From the NCBI RefSeq assembly GCF_901000735.1, contig NC_081542.1:32073871-32137870 (forward strand): 64,000 nucleotides of DNA, given 5' to 3'. Shown piece by piece: positions 33,701 through 44,708 of the stretch. Below the pieces are notes generated by a model that saw nothing but the letters and a program-made list of their open reading frames with translations, searched no databases and had not been told where the DNA came from. Numbering within the stretch: position 1 is the first letter of the stretch; each line of letters starts with the position of its first letter. The DNA is from Corylus avellana (taxonomy: Eukaryota > Streptophyta > Magnoliopsida > Fagales > Betulaceae). The translations under genes and the position numbers were made by a program.

Positions 33701-34831
33701 GAAGCTCTTTTCACCCCGGAGGAGGTCCGACTGATCTTGACTATACCACCTAGCTGCACCAACATACCGGATACACTTATTTGGCGGGGCTCGGCAACTG
33801 GACGGTTTACTGTAAAAAGTGCATATTATATCCTACAGGAAATGGACAGTAGTGGAAAGGCGGAAAGCTCATCACAAGGGGGAGGGTCCAATGTGTTTTG
33901 GAAAAAATTATGGGCCTTGCCAATTCCAAATTTAGAGAAAAAATTTTTGTGGAGAGCCAGCCATGATATCCTTCCTACTAAAGGAAATCTGTGCCGACGA
34001 TCCATTATATCAGATTCCTCATGCCCGTTGTGTGGATTGGCCGAGGAAACTGCCTTTCATGTTCTCTGGCAGTGCCCGTCTGCTATGGACGTATGGTGTA
34101 TGGCTAGTCGAAGAATCCAGAAGAGTTTCTTCTCTGAACCGAGCTTCAAGCAAGTTTTTATGAGCTTTTTGAACAGTTGTGGCTAGGAGGAACTTGTGCA
34201 GTTCGCTGGGTTAGCCAGACGTATTTGGCTGAGAAGAAATGTACTGGTCTTTAGTGGGAAGATGACTTCTCCACACACTCTGTTCCTGACGACGCTGAGG
34301 GCGATTACAGAATTTCAGCATGTCCAGCAGGTAAGGGACTCGCCCTTGTTGCCAACGGGGGAGTTGTCTCCAACCCGCTGGCTAGCTCCTCGACAGGATT
34401 GGGTAAAGGCGAATTGGGATGCTTCAATGGTAGTTGACCGGGGTCTGATGGGGTGTGCAATGGTGGTTCGGGATTCCACAAGAAAGATGGTTGTGGCTAG
34501 AAGCATGTTTCAACGGGGATATCCAACTCCTAAGGTGGCGGAAGCTATTGCGGCTTTGATGGCAATCAAATGGTGCACCGAGATGGGGCTCTCGAGGGTC
34601 CACTTTGAAAGGGACGCGAAAGAGGTTGTGCAGGCAGTGAATCATGGCGAGGTGGACGGAAGTAAAATAGGCCATGTGCTGGAGGATATCAAGCAGGAAC
34701 TTCTCTCTGTTTCCCAATGGCAGATGTTGCATGTAAAGAGGGAAGGAAATAATGTAGCACACGTGTTAGCTAAATATGCCATACAGCAGGAGGTGACTCA
34801 CATGTGGGTGGCACCACCGCATTGTATTTGA
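30745..34831 (+). pseudogene. LINE ORF2: endonuclease, reverse transcriptase, RNase H (broken)
   Basis: It starts MNFLSWNCRGLGNPST, the apurinic-type endonuclease opening; GDFNEIL and SDHAPL are further endonuclease blocks. The reverse transcriptase runs from about 32030 (APTKAPGPDGFPARFF, FRPISLCNVLYKVISKVLANR, KLDMSKAFDRVEW, RQGDPISPYLF) to the catalytic HLFFADDS at about 32800. A zinc-ribbon-like HVLWQCP region follows. RNase H is at 34400-34831 (ANWDAS, AEAIAALMAIKWC, REGNNVAHVLAKYA). Interruptions: TAG at 31216, TAG at 31408, a frameshift in the A-run near 32010, TGA near 32147, TAG at 32705 and TAG at 34184. The rest of the frame is well kept, so the loss is fairly recent. Confidence 0.9.
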
Positions 34832-34936
34832 GAATTACTACGGTTGGAGCAATCTGCTCCAGCTCTTTCATTCTATAATGAGAAATTGATATCTATTACT
34901 CAAAAAAAAAAAAAAAAAAAAAAAAGGTTATCATAA

Positions 34937-35259
34937 CGCCATTTGCATGTTGTTTAATTACAATTAAATTCATTTACTATTTCCGTCAAAGGATATGAAG
35001 AATATTTTTAGGCGTTGGAAAAGCACTAAGAAAATTCTAGTGTTTTCTCCAAAAAAAAAAAATTCTAGTGGTTTCTTTCAATATGTAGCTTGTTATGTGG
35101 CTTCAATTTAGGTTATTTGGGTACATATTTCGTGGACTATAAATTGTTTAATTTTCTACAAGATGGATATCAAGATGATGTGGAGCTTATTTACTAGAGA
35201 TAGAGATGATCAAAACAATTAAAAAAAAAAAATGATGTGAAACTTATTCTTTGATATCT
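34937..35259. other. AT-rich spacer
   Basis: No gene or repeat recognised other than A-runs; it ends at the CACTA terminus at 35260. Confidence 0.4.
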
Positions 35260-35560
35260 CACTACAAAAAAAAAAAGGTCATTAGCAGCGACCCAAAGTC
35301 ACCGCTAATGAGATAAAAGTCGCCGCTATTAGTAAATAGCGGCAACCAGTGGCCGTTATTCAATGGTTGGTAATAATCGGACAGTAATGCTAAATAGCGG
35401 TGACATTTAGGGTCGCCGCTAATAATTTTATTTGGACACTAAAAATGGTTCGAAAATAACCCTAGTGTCGCCCTGCTAATGACATACCATTTGCCGCTAA
35501 TGATATTAGAAAAATTAAAAAAGTAAATAGCGACGACCGGTAATGATATATATATATTTT
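35260..35560 (+). mobile_element. CACTA (En/Spm) transposon terminus
   Basis: It begins CACTACAAAAAAAAAAAGG, the diagnostic CACTA end, followed by a cluster of subterminal motifs in both directions (TAGCGGCGAC-type units: GCAGCGACC, CACCGCTAATG, GTCGCCGCTAT, TAGCGGCAACC, TAGCGGTGAC and others). The opposite end (GTAGTG after a T-run) was not found by eye in the window, so the element is truncated or extends through the nested insertions to its right. Confidence 0.7.
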
Positions 35561-35981
35561 TAAAATCCAGTTTGCGTTGCACACCTATGTGGCGTCCCAC
35601 ATCACCTTGGTATAGAGATGGGGATATACTTATGTAGCACCCCAGATTTTTAAAGTCTTATTTTAGAGATATTAAATTGATGCTATGATTATATTAATAT
35701 TCATAATGGCATTTACTTTGAGGTTGAGATATTTATTGATGATATTAGGTAATAATATTTATTCTTGAGGAACTTATTAGATCTTATGAATATTATTGGA
35801 ATGAATATTGATTTGAGGTTATTATATCATGATGATGATTTTATATTGATTATTTTATCGGGAGATTTAAGAGATATGATAATTGATGATTGATTGGTAT
35901 AATTTGGAGTATGATTGTAATAATTGGTGATATAATAGGATAGTAAATGGTAGGTATAAGGATGGTAGAATAAGAAGGTAG

Positions 35982-36092
35982 AATAGTATAGGGTTGGTGA
36001 AATAGTATAGGGTTGGTAGAATAGTATAGGTTAGGGTGGAATAGTATAGGGTTGGTGGAATAGTATAGAATAGTATAGGGTTGGTGAAATAG
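35982..36092. repeat. Minisatellite inside the solo LTR
   Basis: About five irregular copies of a 20-bp unit around AATAGTATAGGGTTGGTGG, upstream of the LTR TATA box. Confidence 0.75.
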
Positions 36093-36145
36093 TAAAATGA
36101 GGGTATAATTGTAAATTGAAGGTAGAATAGTGTTTGATTTTCTCC

Positions 36146-36153
36146 TATAAATA
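36146..36153 (+). promoter_or_regulatory. TATA box of the solo LTR
   Basis: TATAAATA in a CTCC...GAGCTC context, followed within 40 bp by a pyrimidine-rich stretch. It is a good match to a plant core promoter and could still drive rightward transcription. Confidence 0.5.
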
Positions 36154-38110
36154 GAGCTCTTCTCCTTCACAATTTTCACCACTCATCTCCTCTCCCATCT
36201 CTTGCATATATTCTTCCTTCTTCCGCTTTTTACTCGGTCTTTCTTCTTTCTAAGAGTGTTTACTCAGAACAGAGAGAGAAAGGGCGAGACCAAGCGCTAC
36301 AAGAAAGAAAGAACACAAGAGATAGCGGACTTTAGAAATTAGTTTCAAAAGATATACTAGTGGTGTTAGTCATATTGGAGCAACTAGATTCCTTCATACC
36401 ACTTTTAGCTTCAGTCTAGAGGTAAGTAAATTCACTACCCCTTCTAAAATTACTTCATGTCATGCTATTTATTCATTCTTTAGTAAATTGTAAATGATTA
36501 TTTTATTTACGTATTATGAAGTTATGTTGCATGCATGAAGGATTTCTAAAAGAATTATCTAGAAAGTTTCTATTTGTTTAAATGCTTTCTAAGCACAACA
36601 AGTTTATATTTGGAAAAGTTTCATTTTAAGAAAAGAAAGTTGAGAAATGATGATGATTATAAGAAAGAAAAATGATGATAAACCCTCCTACATGTTGCCC
36701 TAAGATGCATCAAAAGAAGTACAAAGAAAAGTACAAGAGATGAGATAAATGTTTATGAAATGAGGGCACATGTATGGAGGAGAGTATTTTTGGCCCCAAG
36801 ATAAGATAAGATGAGAGTTCGGTACCGATACTCGGATGGAGGCGAAACCACTGAAGGAGGCTATGCCAGAAGGTGGTATTCCATCAACTAGACCGTTGAG
36901 TGCACCAAGAAAGAGTTAATTGACGGTCGGGCATGGCTGTGGCCACAGTTCAGTGCCATGGTCACAAGGACCCGCAACCCTCGTGCACAGGGGTAATAGT
37001 GTACATGGGCCTTATTATGAGAAAATGATACTATATTTTCAACGAAGATATGCTAAGATGATTTACAAAGATTATTTATAATGATGCATTATGATGATGA
37101 TTTATAAAGATGATTTACAACGATGATCTATTACTAGATGTAATAGTATGTATATGTTACGGGAGATGCAACCGTACGTACATATATTATTATGGCTGGA
37201 TGTATATTTATTTGTGAAAACGATTTTCAAAACTGAGAACAAGGAGTAAAACTATTTATGGTTGTGGATTTTACTTGCTGGGCCCCCTTTGGGCTCATTC
37301 AGTTTTATTTCTTGTTTTCAGGTAGAAAGGATGCTGGAATAGGAGGCCGGAATGGGGTGGGAATAATTATTAATTTTCAAAGTCTTTTCATATAAGTTAT
37401 TGTAATAATATGATATTCCGCAACTAAAGTTTAATGTTTTCTAATTTCGCTTGTAATAAAATCTCTTGAATAATGTTTTATACATTTTTTGTATCCTTTA
37501 AAATCAAGTACTCTGATAGACCTTATAGATCTTTGCAAGAACTTTTGTTGTAAAAGAAGAAAAGTGGCAAACTCAGCTTTAACGGGCTGGGGATGTTACA
37601 ACTTAAATGTACACTTACACCCTTAATGACAACAACGCGTTTTAAAGTCATAATGATCATAATCTCATTAGAACCCCGCAGTTAAGCGTGCTTCTACGAG
37701 AGTAGTACCATGATAAATGATCTCCTGGAAGTTTGGTTCGGAGGAGCCAAAAGCGGACAATATTGTGTGTCATTGAGGTGGGATGTTACAACCTGTAAGA
37801 CCAAGCTCCAGTTGCCTAATACATACAAATATGAAAGAACAGTATTATATGCTTTGCATTAATTTCCTTTATGTCTTACAAAATAAATTATTGACACATA
37901 AATGAGCATATTCTAAAGAAGAGATGATTGAAGGACACCACAAAACCAGAAAAGGGAAAAGAACATTCCAAGGAAATTCAAGCTAGAATCTAGAAGAAGA
38001 AGAAGATGCTTCCATATCAATTGAGATTGAACCTTGTTAATTTGTAGGCCATCAATATTCCAAATGTTAAGGATCATAGTGGTTCATTAAGCAATAAAAA
38101 GAACATATAC

Positions 38111-38788
38111 CTTCATTAATATCACGAACAACAGCTGCAACATCCCCACCAGTACAAAATGCTCTTCCCTTTCCCTACAAAACAGGACAACAGATTATGT
38201 CATAAAGATTGCATTCTCGGGGAAGCTGAGACAAAAGGTTGCACGTACAATTTTTAACTTATGAAAAAGATCAGTTAAACAAAGTAAAAGACCTATCTTA
38301 CATGAATGGATGAGAAACTTTCTTAAAACTCCTGCAATTCTACAGATGCACAATCTTTCCAAGCTATATAAAGGAAACAAACTAAATTGAATGACTATTA
38401 GGTTCTTCAAGTCTTGCAAGTTAACAACTTTAAGAAGGTTGCTTTTTCAAACAAGTTGTGAATAGGACTAAAGGAGTCAAATCAATTTTCTTTAACAACC
38501 ATCACAATAATGCACTAGGAGAATACTAGTATTTAGTGAAATCAGACAACACAACTCCCTTAAAAGAATAGATGAAAAATGATACAGCATAAATGCATGA
38601 AACATAGTCTCCATAAAAATGATATCCATTACTTAGATTTTTAAATTCACATCTTCCAAGATGCAACTGAATTTCTTTCTACAATTTGAAGATAAGACTT
38701 GGTGACTGTATCATAAAAGAAGAGTACCTTGACAATTACCAACTTGACATTAGAATCCTCCTCATAGGTAACTATAAAGCTCCAATAG
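38111..38788 (-). pseudogene. 3-hydroxyisobutyryl-CoA hydrolase-like gene fragment (two exons)
   Basis: Exon 38788-38728 reads LLELYS, then after a one-base shift YEEDSNVKLVIVK. Exon 38174-38111 reads GKGRAFCTGGDVAAVVRDINE, the oxyanion-hole block of the enoyl-CoA hydratase/isomerase family in its hydroxyisobutyryl-CoA hydrolase branch (valine breakdown). Both exons have correct splice borders (CTCAG acceptor, GTACTC donor; TTGTAG acceptor, GTATAT donor) and compatible phase. The frameshift and the missing remainder mark a fragment. Next to it, in the same direction, lies an exon of an unrelated kinase. Confidence 0.65.
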
Positions 38789-39183
38789 CTGAGAAATCAA
38801 TAATTAAAAATAAAAAAAGATAGAACTATTAAACTCTAGTTCTAGATTTCATGTTATAGCAAATTGGTTACTTTATTTACACCATCACATTCATGCACAT
38901 GTATTACTGCATTTGAAACAGGTATATATAGCATTATCTTACACAAACCAGAATATCACAAGTAACAGCAATGAGAAAAACCACATAAAATGAACAAAAA
39001 TGGCAAAAACTCCCAGGTTCAATCATTGGTTGACAAAAAAGACAAGAGAAGGACATAAAGATTTAAAAATAAATTTTTTTTAGAAAAAAAAAAAAAAAAA
39101 GTTGCTGAAGAAAATTGATCCACCAAAATATCAAGTGCCACATCGAAACTTTCCTCAAAGGTGTTAGGTAATGCAAAACTGAC

Positions 39184-39292
39184 CTTTGTAAACTGGTAGT
39201 TAATATCCATTGCCAGATGAAGTTCATCATACCATGAATTCATAGTTGGAGTGCCGAGAACACTGCATATTTTGTATATTTCATATGCTTCA
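39184..39292 (-). pseudogene. Single exon of an MHK/MAK-like protein kinase
   Basis: 109 bp, open, bounded by a TTGCAG acceptor and a GTCAGT donor. It reads SEAYEIYKICSVLGTPT, then NSWYDELHLAMDINYQF, matching the segment after kinase subdomain IX of plant MHK (CDK-related, male germ cell-associated kinase type). No other kinase exon is visible nearby; the upstream side is cut by the copia element starting at 39323. Thus it is an isolated exon, not a gene. Confidence 0.7.
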
Positions 39293-39322
39293 CTGCAATA
39301 GCAATAAAGAAGACAAGATTCA

Positions 39323-40029
39323 TGTTAGGGGTGAACATCAATTTCAGATGCTCAGCGGAATTAATCTACCCCTCTTTGTGTCAATTAAATAGTAACACAA
39401 TACCAAAATAATAATCAAGCAAACCCACAAACAAGACACCAAGATTTTTACGTGAAAAACCCTCCAATGCGAAGGTAAAAACCACGGGACCTAGTCCAGT
39501 TAAATCTTCCACTATCAACAATAATGAGTTTACAATTGTCTTTCCTAAAGAAATATCTACAGGTTATCACCACATCAAGAATACATGCATTCTTAGATTA
39601 AACATAAAATCATCACCCAAAAGTAGATTTCAACAAGAATAAAGAAAGATCTCACCAGGTAGGTATTGGCAACCAAGCGATTGGAGAGGAATTCCAATGA
39701 TCGACACCAGTCAATACGTAGCACTCGTCGTCAGGAGCAACACTCTAAAATTGCATCAAGATCGAACCACAAACGACCTTCCAATCTCTGACGGATATGA
39801 AAAAGGCCTAACCTTTTTTTCTTCTTCTTTTCTTTTTCTTTTTCTTTCTCTCCCTACGCCGCACTCTCCCTGTACGCCGCACTCTTTTTTTTTCTTTTTC
39901 CTGCGCCGCTTCTTTCTTTCTTCTCACTATTTTCTTTTGTCTATATATATATAGCACACAAAGGGTTTGAAACCCTTTGTGTTTCCTGCCACGTGGGTTG
40001 GTCCCCACATAAAGAGGGACCACCCAACA
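39323..40029 (-). repeat. 3' LTR of the copia element
   Basis: Read on the minus strand it starts TGTTGGGTGGTCCC and ends CCCCTAACA. A TATATATATAG tract (39957-39940 region, minus) is the likely promoter. The outer flank is ATTCA (39318-39322); its partner is lost with the 5' LTR. Confidence 0.75.
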
Positions 40030-40045
40030 AATCTCCCCCTCCCGA

Positions 40046-41562
40046 TTATGTGGGGGGCTCCACCAAGCCCGCCGCGCTTCTGCAAATTTCAAGCTTTTGC
40101 ATAGGCAACGATTTTGTCATCATATCTGACCCATTATCATCAGTATGGATTTTCTCAATCTGTAACAACTTATCCTCCAGTGCATCACGAATCCAATGAC
40201 ACTTAACATCGATATGTTTCGATCTTGAATGGAAAGTTGAATTCTTACTGAGATGGATGGCACTCTGACTGTCACAGTAAAGCACATACCTCTCTTGCTG
40301 TAAACCCAGTTCTTGTAAGAACTTTTTCATCCATAACAATTCTTTAGCCGCTTCAGTGATAGCAATGTACTCTGCCTCTGTGGTAGACAAAGCAACACAC
40401 TTCTGCAATCTGGACTGCCATGACACTGCTCCCCCTGAATAAGTAATCAGGTACCCTGAAGTAGATTTTCTAGAGTCAATATCCCCAGCCATATCTGCAT
40501 CTGTAAACCCATCAAGCACCTGTTGACCACTGTCGAAGCACAAACATACTCTCGAAGTATCTCTTAGATACCTGAGAATCTATTTCACAGCTGCCCAATG
40601 TTCTTTGCCAGGATTAGAAAGGAATCGACTAACAACTCCAACTGCATGAGCGATATCAGGCCTCGTACACACCATGGCGTACATCAAGCTACCCACGGCT
40701 GATGCGTAAGGCATTTTCTTCATTTCATCTTTTTCTTTCTCACTTGTAGGACTTTGCTTTGAACTCAACTTCAAATGCCCTGCAAGTGTAGAGCTCACCG
40801 GTTTTGCCTTGCTCATGTTGAACCTGTCCAATACCTTCTCGATATAACTCTCTTGTGATAGCCACAATTTTCTTTTCTTCCTATTACGAGAGATCTTCAT
40901 ACCAAGAATATGCTTTGCGGGTCCCAAGTCCTTCATAGCAAAGGACTTACTCAATTCTTTCTTCAGTCTGTCAATTTTACTAGTGTCACGACAAACAATC
41001 AACATGTCGTCCACATATAGCAAGAGAATAATAAATTCTCCATCAGAGAATTTCTTCACAAACACACAATGATCTGCTGTAGTTCTCTCATACCTATGAT
41101 CAACCATAAAAGAATCAAACTTCTTATACCACTGTCTCGGTGCCTGCTTGAGTCCGTACAAGCTCTTTTTCAACCGACACACTAGGTGTTCTTTGCCTTT
41201 AGCTGTGAACCCCTCTGGTTGCTCCATATAAATTTCCTCCTCTAAGTCACCATGAAGGAAAGCAGTTTCACATCAAGCTATTCGATCTCCAAATTCATTT
41301 TGGCAGCCAAACTCAAAACAACTCTGATAGAAGACATCTTTACCACGGGTGAGAAAATTTCATCAAAATCAATGCCCTTCTTTTGACAGAACCCCTTTAC
41401 AACTAGTCGCGCCTTGTACCTTGGCTGTGATCTGTTAGGTTCAATCTTGCATCTGAACACCCATTTATTCTTGAGTGCTCTCTTGCCCTTAGGCATTTCC
41501 ACCAAACCATATGTGTGATTCTCATGCAAGGATTCATCTCGTCTTGCATGGCTTTTAACCAT
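40046..41562 (-). pseudogene. Copia reverse transcriptase and RNase H (broken)
   Basis: [28 protein letters not shown], then YGLKQAPRQWY and the catalytic YVDDMLIV; RNase H at 40543-40046: DGFTDADMAGDIDSRKSTSG, TEAEYIAITEAAKE, KHIDVKCH. Interruptions: a frameshift near 41540, TAG in EIE*LDVK (Gln expected) with a one-base loss just after it near 41268, and TAG in VK*ILRYL (Trp expected) near 40577. Confidence 0.88.
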
Positions 41563-41570
41563 TGATTTTT

Positions 41571-43075
41571 TTAGTCATGTAGCATAACCTCTTGATAACT
41601 TTCTGGCTCTCCCCCATCAGAAAGTAACACATACTCATTGACTAAATACGTTCTGGAAGGCTGTCGGTCTCTGGTAGATCTCCTTAACTGAATCTCAGCG
41701 GCTGGTTCTGAAGAAGCTTGCTCTAGATGCTTTTCTGACTCCACACTATCAACTGTAGGCTCACCATTTTCATCAACTATATCAACCTGTTCTTCTTGTA
41801 CATCTCCCATGTGTTCATCATGCATCACACAAGGAGGAATAACTGGATCCAAATCAACACAGTATTCACTGAGAGACTCTGCCTTTTTCTGATCCAAGTC
41901 TTTAATGGTTTGATCTTCAAAGAATACGACATCTCTGCTTCGTATGATTTTCTTATTAACTTGATCCCACAATCTGTAACCAAACTCCTCATGCCCATAA
42001 CCCATGAAGATACATTGCTTGACTTTGCTATCAAGCTTTAACCTCTCATCTCTAGGAATATGGATGAATGCCCTGCAGCCAAACACTCTCAAGTGCTCAA
42101 AAGAAACATCTTTCCCTGTCCAAACCCTTTGAGGAATGTCACCATCCAAAGGAACTGAAGGAGAAAGATTTATCAAGTCAACTGTTGTCCTCATTGCCTC
42201 ACCCCAAAAATGTTTAGGCAATTTTGCATGAGAGAGCATACACCTGATTCTCTCACAGATGGTTCTGTTCATTCTCTCTGCTAGGCCATTGTGCTGCGGA
42301 GTCTTGGGTACAGTTTTCTCAAGCCTAATGCCATAGCTTTTGCAATACTCTTCAAACGGTCCTCTGTATTCACCATCATTGTCTGCACGGACGCATTTTA
42401 ACTGCCTTCCAGTTTCTCTTTCAACCTTCATATGAAAGACTTTGAACATACCCAATACCTGATCTTTGGTTTTCAAAGCAAACACCCATACCTTTCTAGA
42501 GTGGTCATCAATAAAAGTTACATAATAAAGAGCACCACCTAGAGTTTTAGTGTTCATAGTGCAGACATCAATGTGAACTAAATCAAGAATATTAGACTTT
42601 CTTGATGAAGAGGATTTTTGAAATGAAACTCTTCTTTCTTTTCCAACAAGACAATGAGTACAGGGCGTTAGTGACGTACCTTTATTATTAGGTAGGAACT
42701 GTTCCTTGGCGAGAATCTGAAGTCCCTTCTCACTCATGTGACCAAGCCTCTTGTGCCATAGCTCAGTGGAGTTTTCATTCTCAACAACAATCGCATCTCC
42801 CTTGACTAGTCTTACAGCTGTCTTGTAGAGAGTGTTGGTCTTCTTTCCCCTGGCTAAGATAAGAGAACCCTTGCTTAGTTTCCACTGTCCACCTCCAAGG
42901 TAATTGTGGTAGCCTTCATCATCAAGTTTCCCAATAGAAATCAAGTTGAAGCACATTTCAGGAACATGCCTAACATCCTTGAGAATCAATTTGCACCCAA
43001 TGTTGGTTTCTAGCTATATATCTCCCATGCCCACAACTTTACACTTTACTTCATTTTCCATCCTAACCCAACCAA
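41571..43075 (-). pseudogene. Copia integrase with end of gag-protease
   Basis: The main open frame (42989-41571, 472 codons) begins at DVRHVPEMCFNLISIGKLD and LWHKRLGHMSEKGLQ (GAG pre-integrase). HCLVGKERRVSF supplies the zinc site and the rve core carries HIDVC, RADNDGEY and NGLAERMNRT with the D, D and E residues. The C-terminal connection to RT is acidic. Upstream, 43075-42990 still encodes the KCKVVGMGDI segment of the protease-side region in another frame, then homology ends. The integrase frame itself is remarkably intact. Confidence 0.88.
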
Positions 43076-44411
43076 AATCGCAACTGGTGTAGGTTTTTGC
43101 CCACCACTAAGGAAAACACCTTCCCTCCTCCCCCAGCAGCCACACTGTTTATACCCTTCATCCACAGCTATTTGTTCCATCTCTAACAGCCAATCAGCCT
43201 CTCTACCGCCCTGTCATGCTCTACTCACCGCCATCCCATCGGATCTAATTGGGTTTCTAGATCTATTTTTTCAAAATCAGGTATGGCTTTCTCCATCAGT
43301 TTCGTTCATCCACGCGACCGCTTATCGTGCTCACCAGCCACCTTTCTTTCAGCCGCCAACCTTCACGCATCAATTTGCTGGCCACGCGGCGACATTTCAG
43401 CGATGACATCACTGGTACAGCTTCCTTCTGTTAGATCCGCTCCACCATAATGCTCACCAGCCTTCCAGTGTCCAGCCTCCAGCCTTCACGTTCGATTCTA
43501 ACTACCACACGCCGGTCTGTAAGCACCAATCGCTGATCCCGCTTCAATGTTGCCACTGGTAGTGGGGTGTTTTATTGTTTTTTGTTTGTCTTTGTATTTT
43601 TTGTTTTTGCTTCTAAATAATACAAGTATTTTTAGGCTTAGGCTCTTCAGCAAATCTTCTTTGCCTTCTCTCTAGATTTGCTTTCAGCAACGATCTACGG
43701 GGTAAAGTTTTTGTTTTCTTTTTATATTATTTCATTTTCATTTAGTCGTTTTCTAAGGGTTTGTTTATACTAATCCTTTAGAGTAACAATATTGGATATC
43801 CGGTCTGTCTTTTAGTTTTCCCTTTGATTCTTTTCTGGAAGCAAATCAATGACTGATGGCGGAGGAGTTATCACGTATATAATGGTAAAGGTAGCGAAAG
43901 GAATTACATTTGGAAATACACTTATAACAAAGATTAAAGAGAAAAATACATTTTACCCCCCTGAACTATCAACTCATTTGAACTTTGATCTCCAATGTTT
44001 AAAAAGTGACACTTGACCCCTCCAAACTTTCAAATTGTTGCAATTCGACCATTCTGACTTCTTCTTTTTTTTCCCAAAATGCCCCCATCCCAAGTTAAAA
44101 AATAATAATAATAATAATAATAAAATTAAGGGGTGTTCGTTCTAGGGTGGCCGAAGCCACCCATTAGCCGAACTGGGGTGGCCAACCACCCTTTAATTTT
44201 AATTTTAATTTTTTTTAATTTTTTAATTTTTTTTAACTTGGGATGGGGGCATTTTGAAAATTTAAAAAAAAAAAAAAAAAATAGAATGGTCGAATTGCAA
44301 CAATTTGGAAGTTTTTAGGGTCAAGTGTCACTTTTTAAACATTAGAGGTCAAAGTGCAAATAGATTGATAGTTCAGGAGGGGTAAAATGTATTTTTCCCA
44401 AGATTTAAAAG

Positions 44412-44455
<44 letters not shown>

Positions 44456-44708
44456 GGTCAGCGGTCAAAGATGTGATTCGCCGGAATATGCTGCAAATTC
44501 AGAAACTGATTGTGACGGTGACATTCAATTATATGGTTTTGTAATAGTCTGATAAGCGATTGTGTATGTCGTAGATAGTGTTTGGATTGTAAAGATTTCA
44601 AATTATATCTTTAGCATTGTATGAGGGAGCAATATGCCCCAGTTTGATTTTTATATCAATGAAGAGATAACTCATTCATTCAAAAAAAAAAAAAAAAAAA
44701 AAAAAAAA
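43076..44708 (+). other. Probable short LINE-like or retroposed sequence with poly-A tail
   Basis: The segment 43080-43700 is C-rich and TC-rich without a frame. 44455-44665 reads like a LINE 3' UTR (GAGGGAGCAATATGCCCC, TTTTATATCAATGAAGAGA) and ends in an A-run to 44708. A foldback element (43939-44399) and a 45-bp A-run lie between. No target duplication was found. Confidence 0.35.
43939..44399. mobile_element. Foldback MITE with arms of about 120 bp
   Basis: Left arm AAAAATACATTTTACCCCCC..., right arm reversed GGGAAAAATACATTTTACCC; the arms stay complementary through TTGCAATTCGACCATTCT. The interior has GGGTGGCCGAAGCCACCC. The flanks AAGATTAAAG and AAGATTTAAA resemble a 9-10-bp duplication with one indel, which suits a Mutator-like origin. 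Confidence 0.75.

Larger units (their letters stand above)
28946..34936 (+). mobile_element. Full-length plant LINE with target duplication
   Basis: The element lies between two copies of AAGGTTATCATAA (28946-28958 and 34924-34936). It has a 5' UTR of about 310 bp, ORF1, ORF2, a short 3' UTR and a poly-A tail (about 34900-34925). Gene content (DUF4283/zinc knuckle ORF1; endonuclease, reverse transcriptase and RNase H in ORF2) fits plant L1-type LINEs. ORF1 is intact; ORF2 has five stops and one frameshift, so the copy is not autonomous. Confidence 0.92.
35633..37600 (+). repeat. Solo LTR, 1968 bp, inserted in the Cassandra LTR
   Basis: It starts TGTAGCACCCCAG and ends CTGGGGATGTTACA, so it has short inverted ends of TG...CA type. 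A perfect 5-bp duplication ACTTA flanks it (35628-35632 and 37601-37605). No coding region is present. It holds a TATAAATA box at 36146-36153 and a minisatellite at 35982-36092. The length suggests a gypsy-type parent. Plus orientation is inferred from the TATA box. Confidence 0.85.
35588..37790 (+). mobile_element. Cassandra LTR (5S rRNA-bearing TRIM), split by another LTR
   Basis: The left part (35588-35632) starts TGTGGCGTCCCACATC. The right part (37606-37790) contains ACGCGTTTTAAAG, then a 5S rRNA-like stretch with CCGCAGTTAAGCGTGCTT and GAGAGTAGTACCATGAT, then CCAAAAGCGGACAATAT, and ends GGGATGTTACA. These are the landmarks of Cassandra LTRs, whose 5S region can act as a Pol III promoter. 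Removing the solo LTR and one ACTTA leaves about 230 bp, near the usual size. Flanks ACCTA and ACCTG agree at four of five bases. It appears to be a single LTR. Confidence 0.82.
39323..43075 (-). mobile_element. Ty1/copia element, 5'-truncated
   Basis: The 3' LTR lies at 40029-39323, preceded by a GGGAGGGGGAGATT polypurine tract. Going right come RNase H, reverse transcriptase, integrase and the last part of gag, in copia order. The sequence stops matching near 43075 inside the gag-protease region, and no 5' LTR is present. Several stops and frameshifts make it inactive. Confidence 0.88.

Noticed and set aside
35982..36092. CRISPR-like repeat array
   Set aside because: Units are about 20 bp with no unique spacers; it is a minisatellite inside an LTR of a plant genome.
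37640..37745. 5S rRNA gene
   Set aside because: The 5S-like stretch is incomplete and sits between the landmarks of a Cassandra LTR, so it is part of that element.
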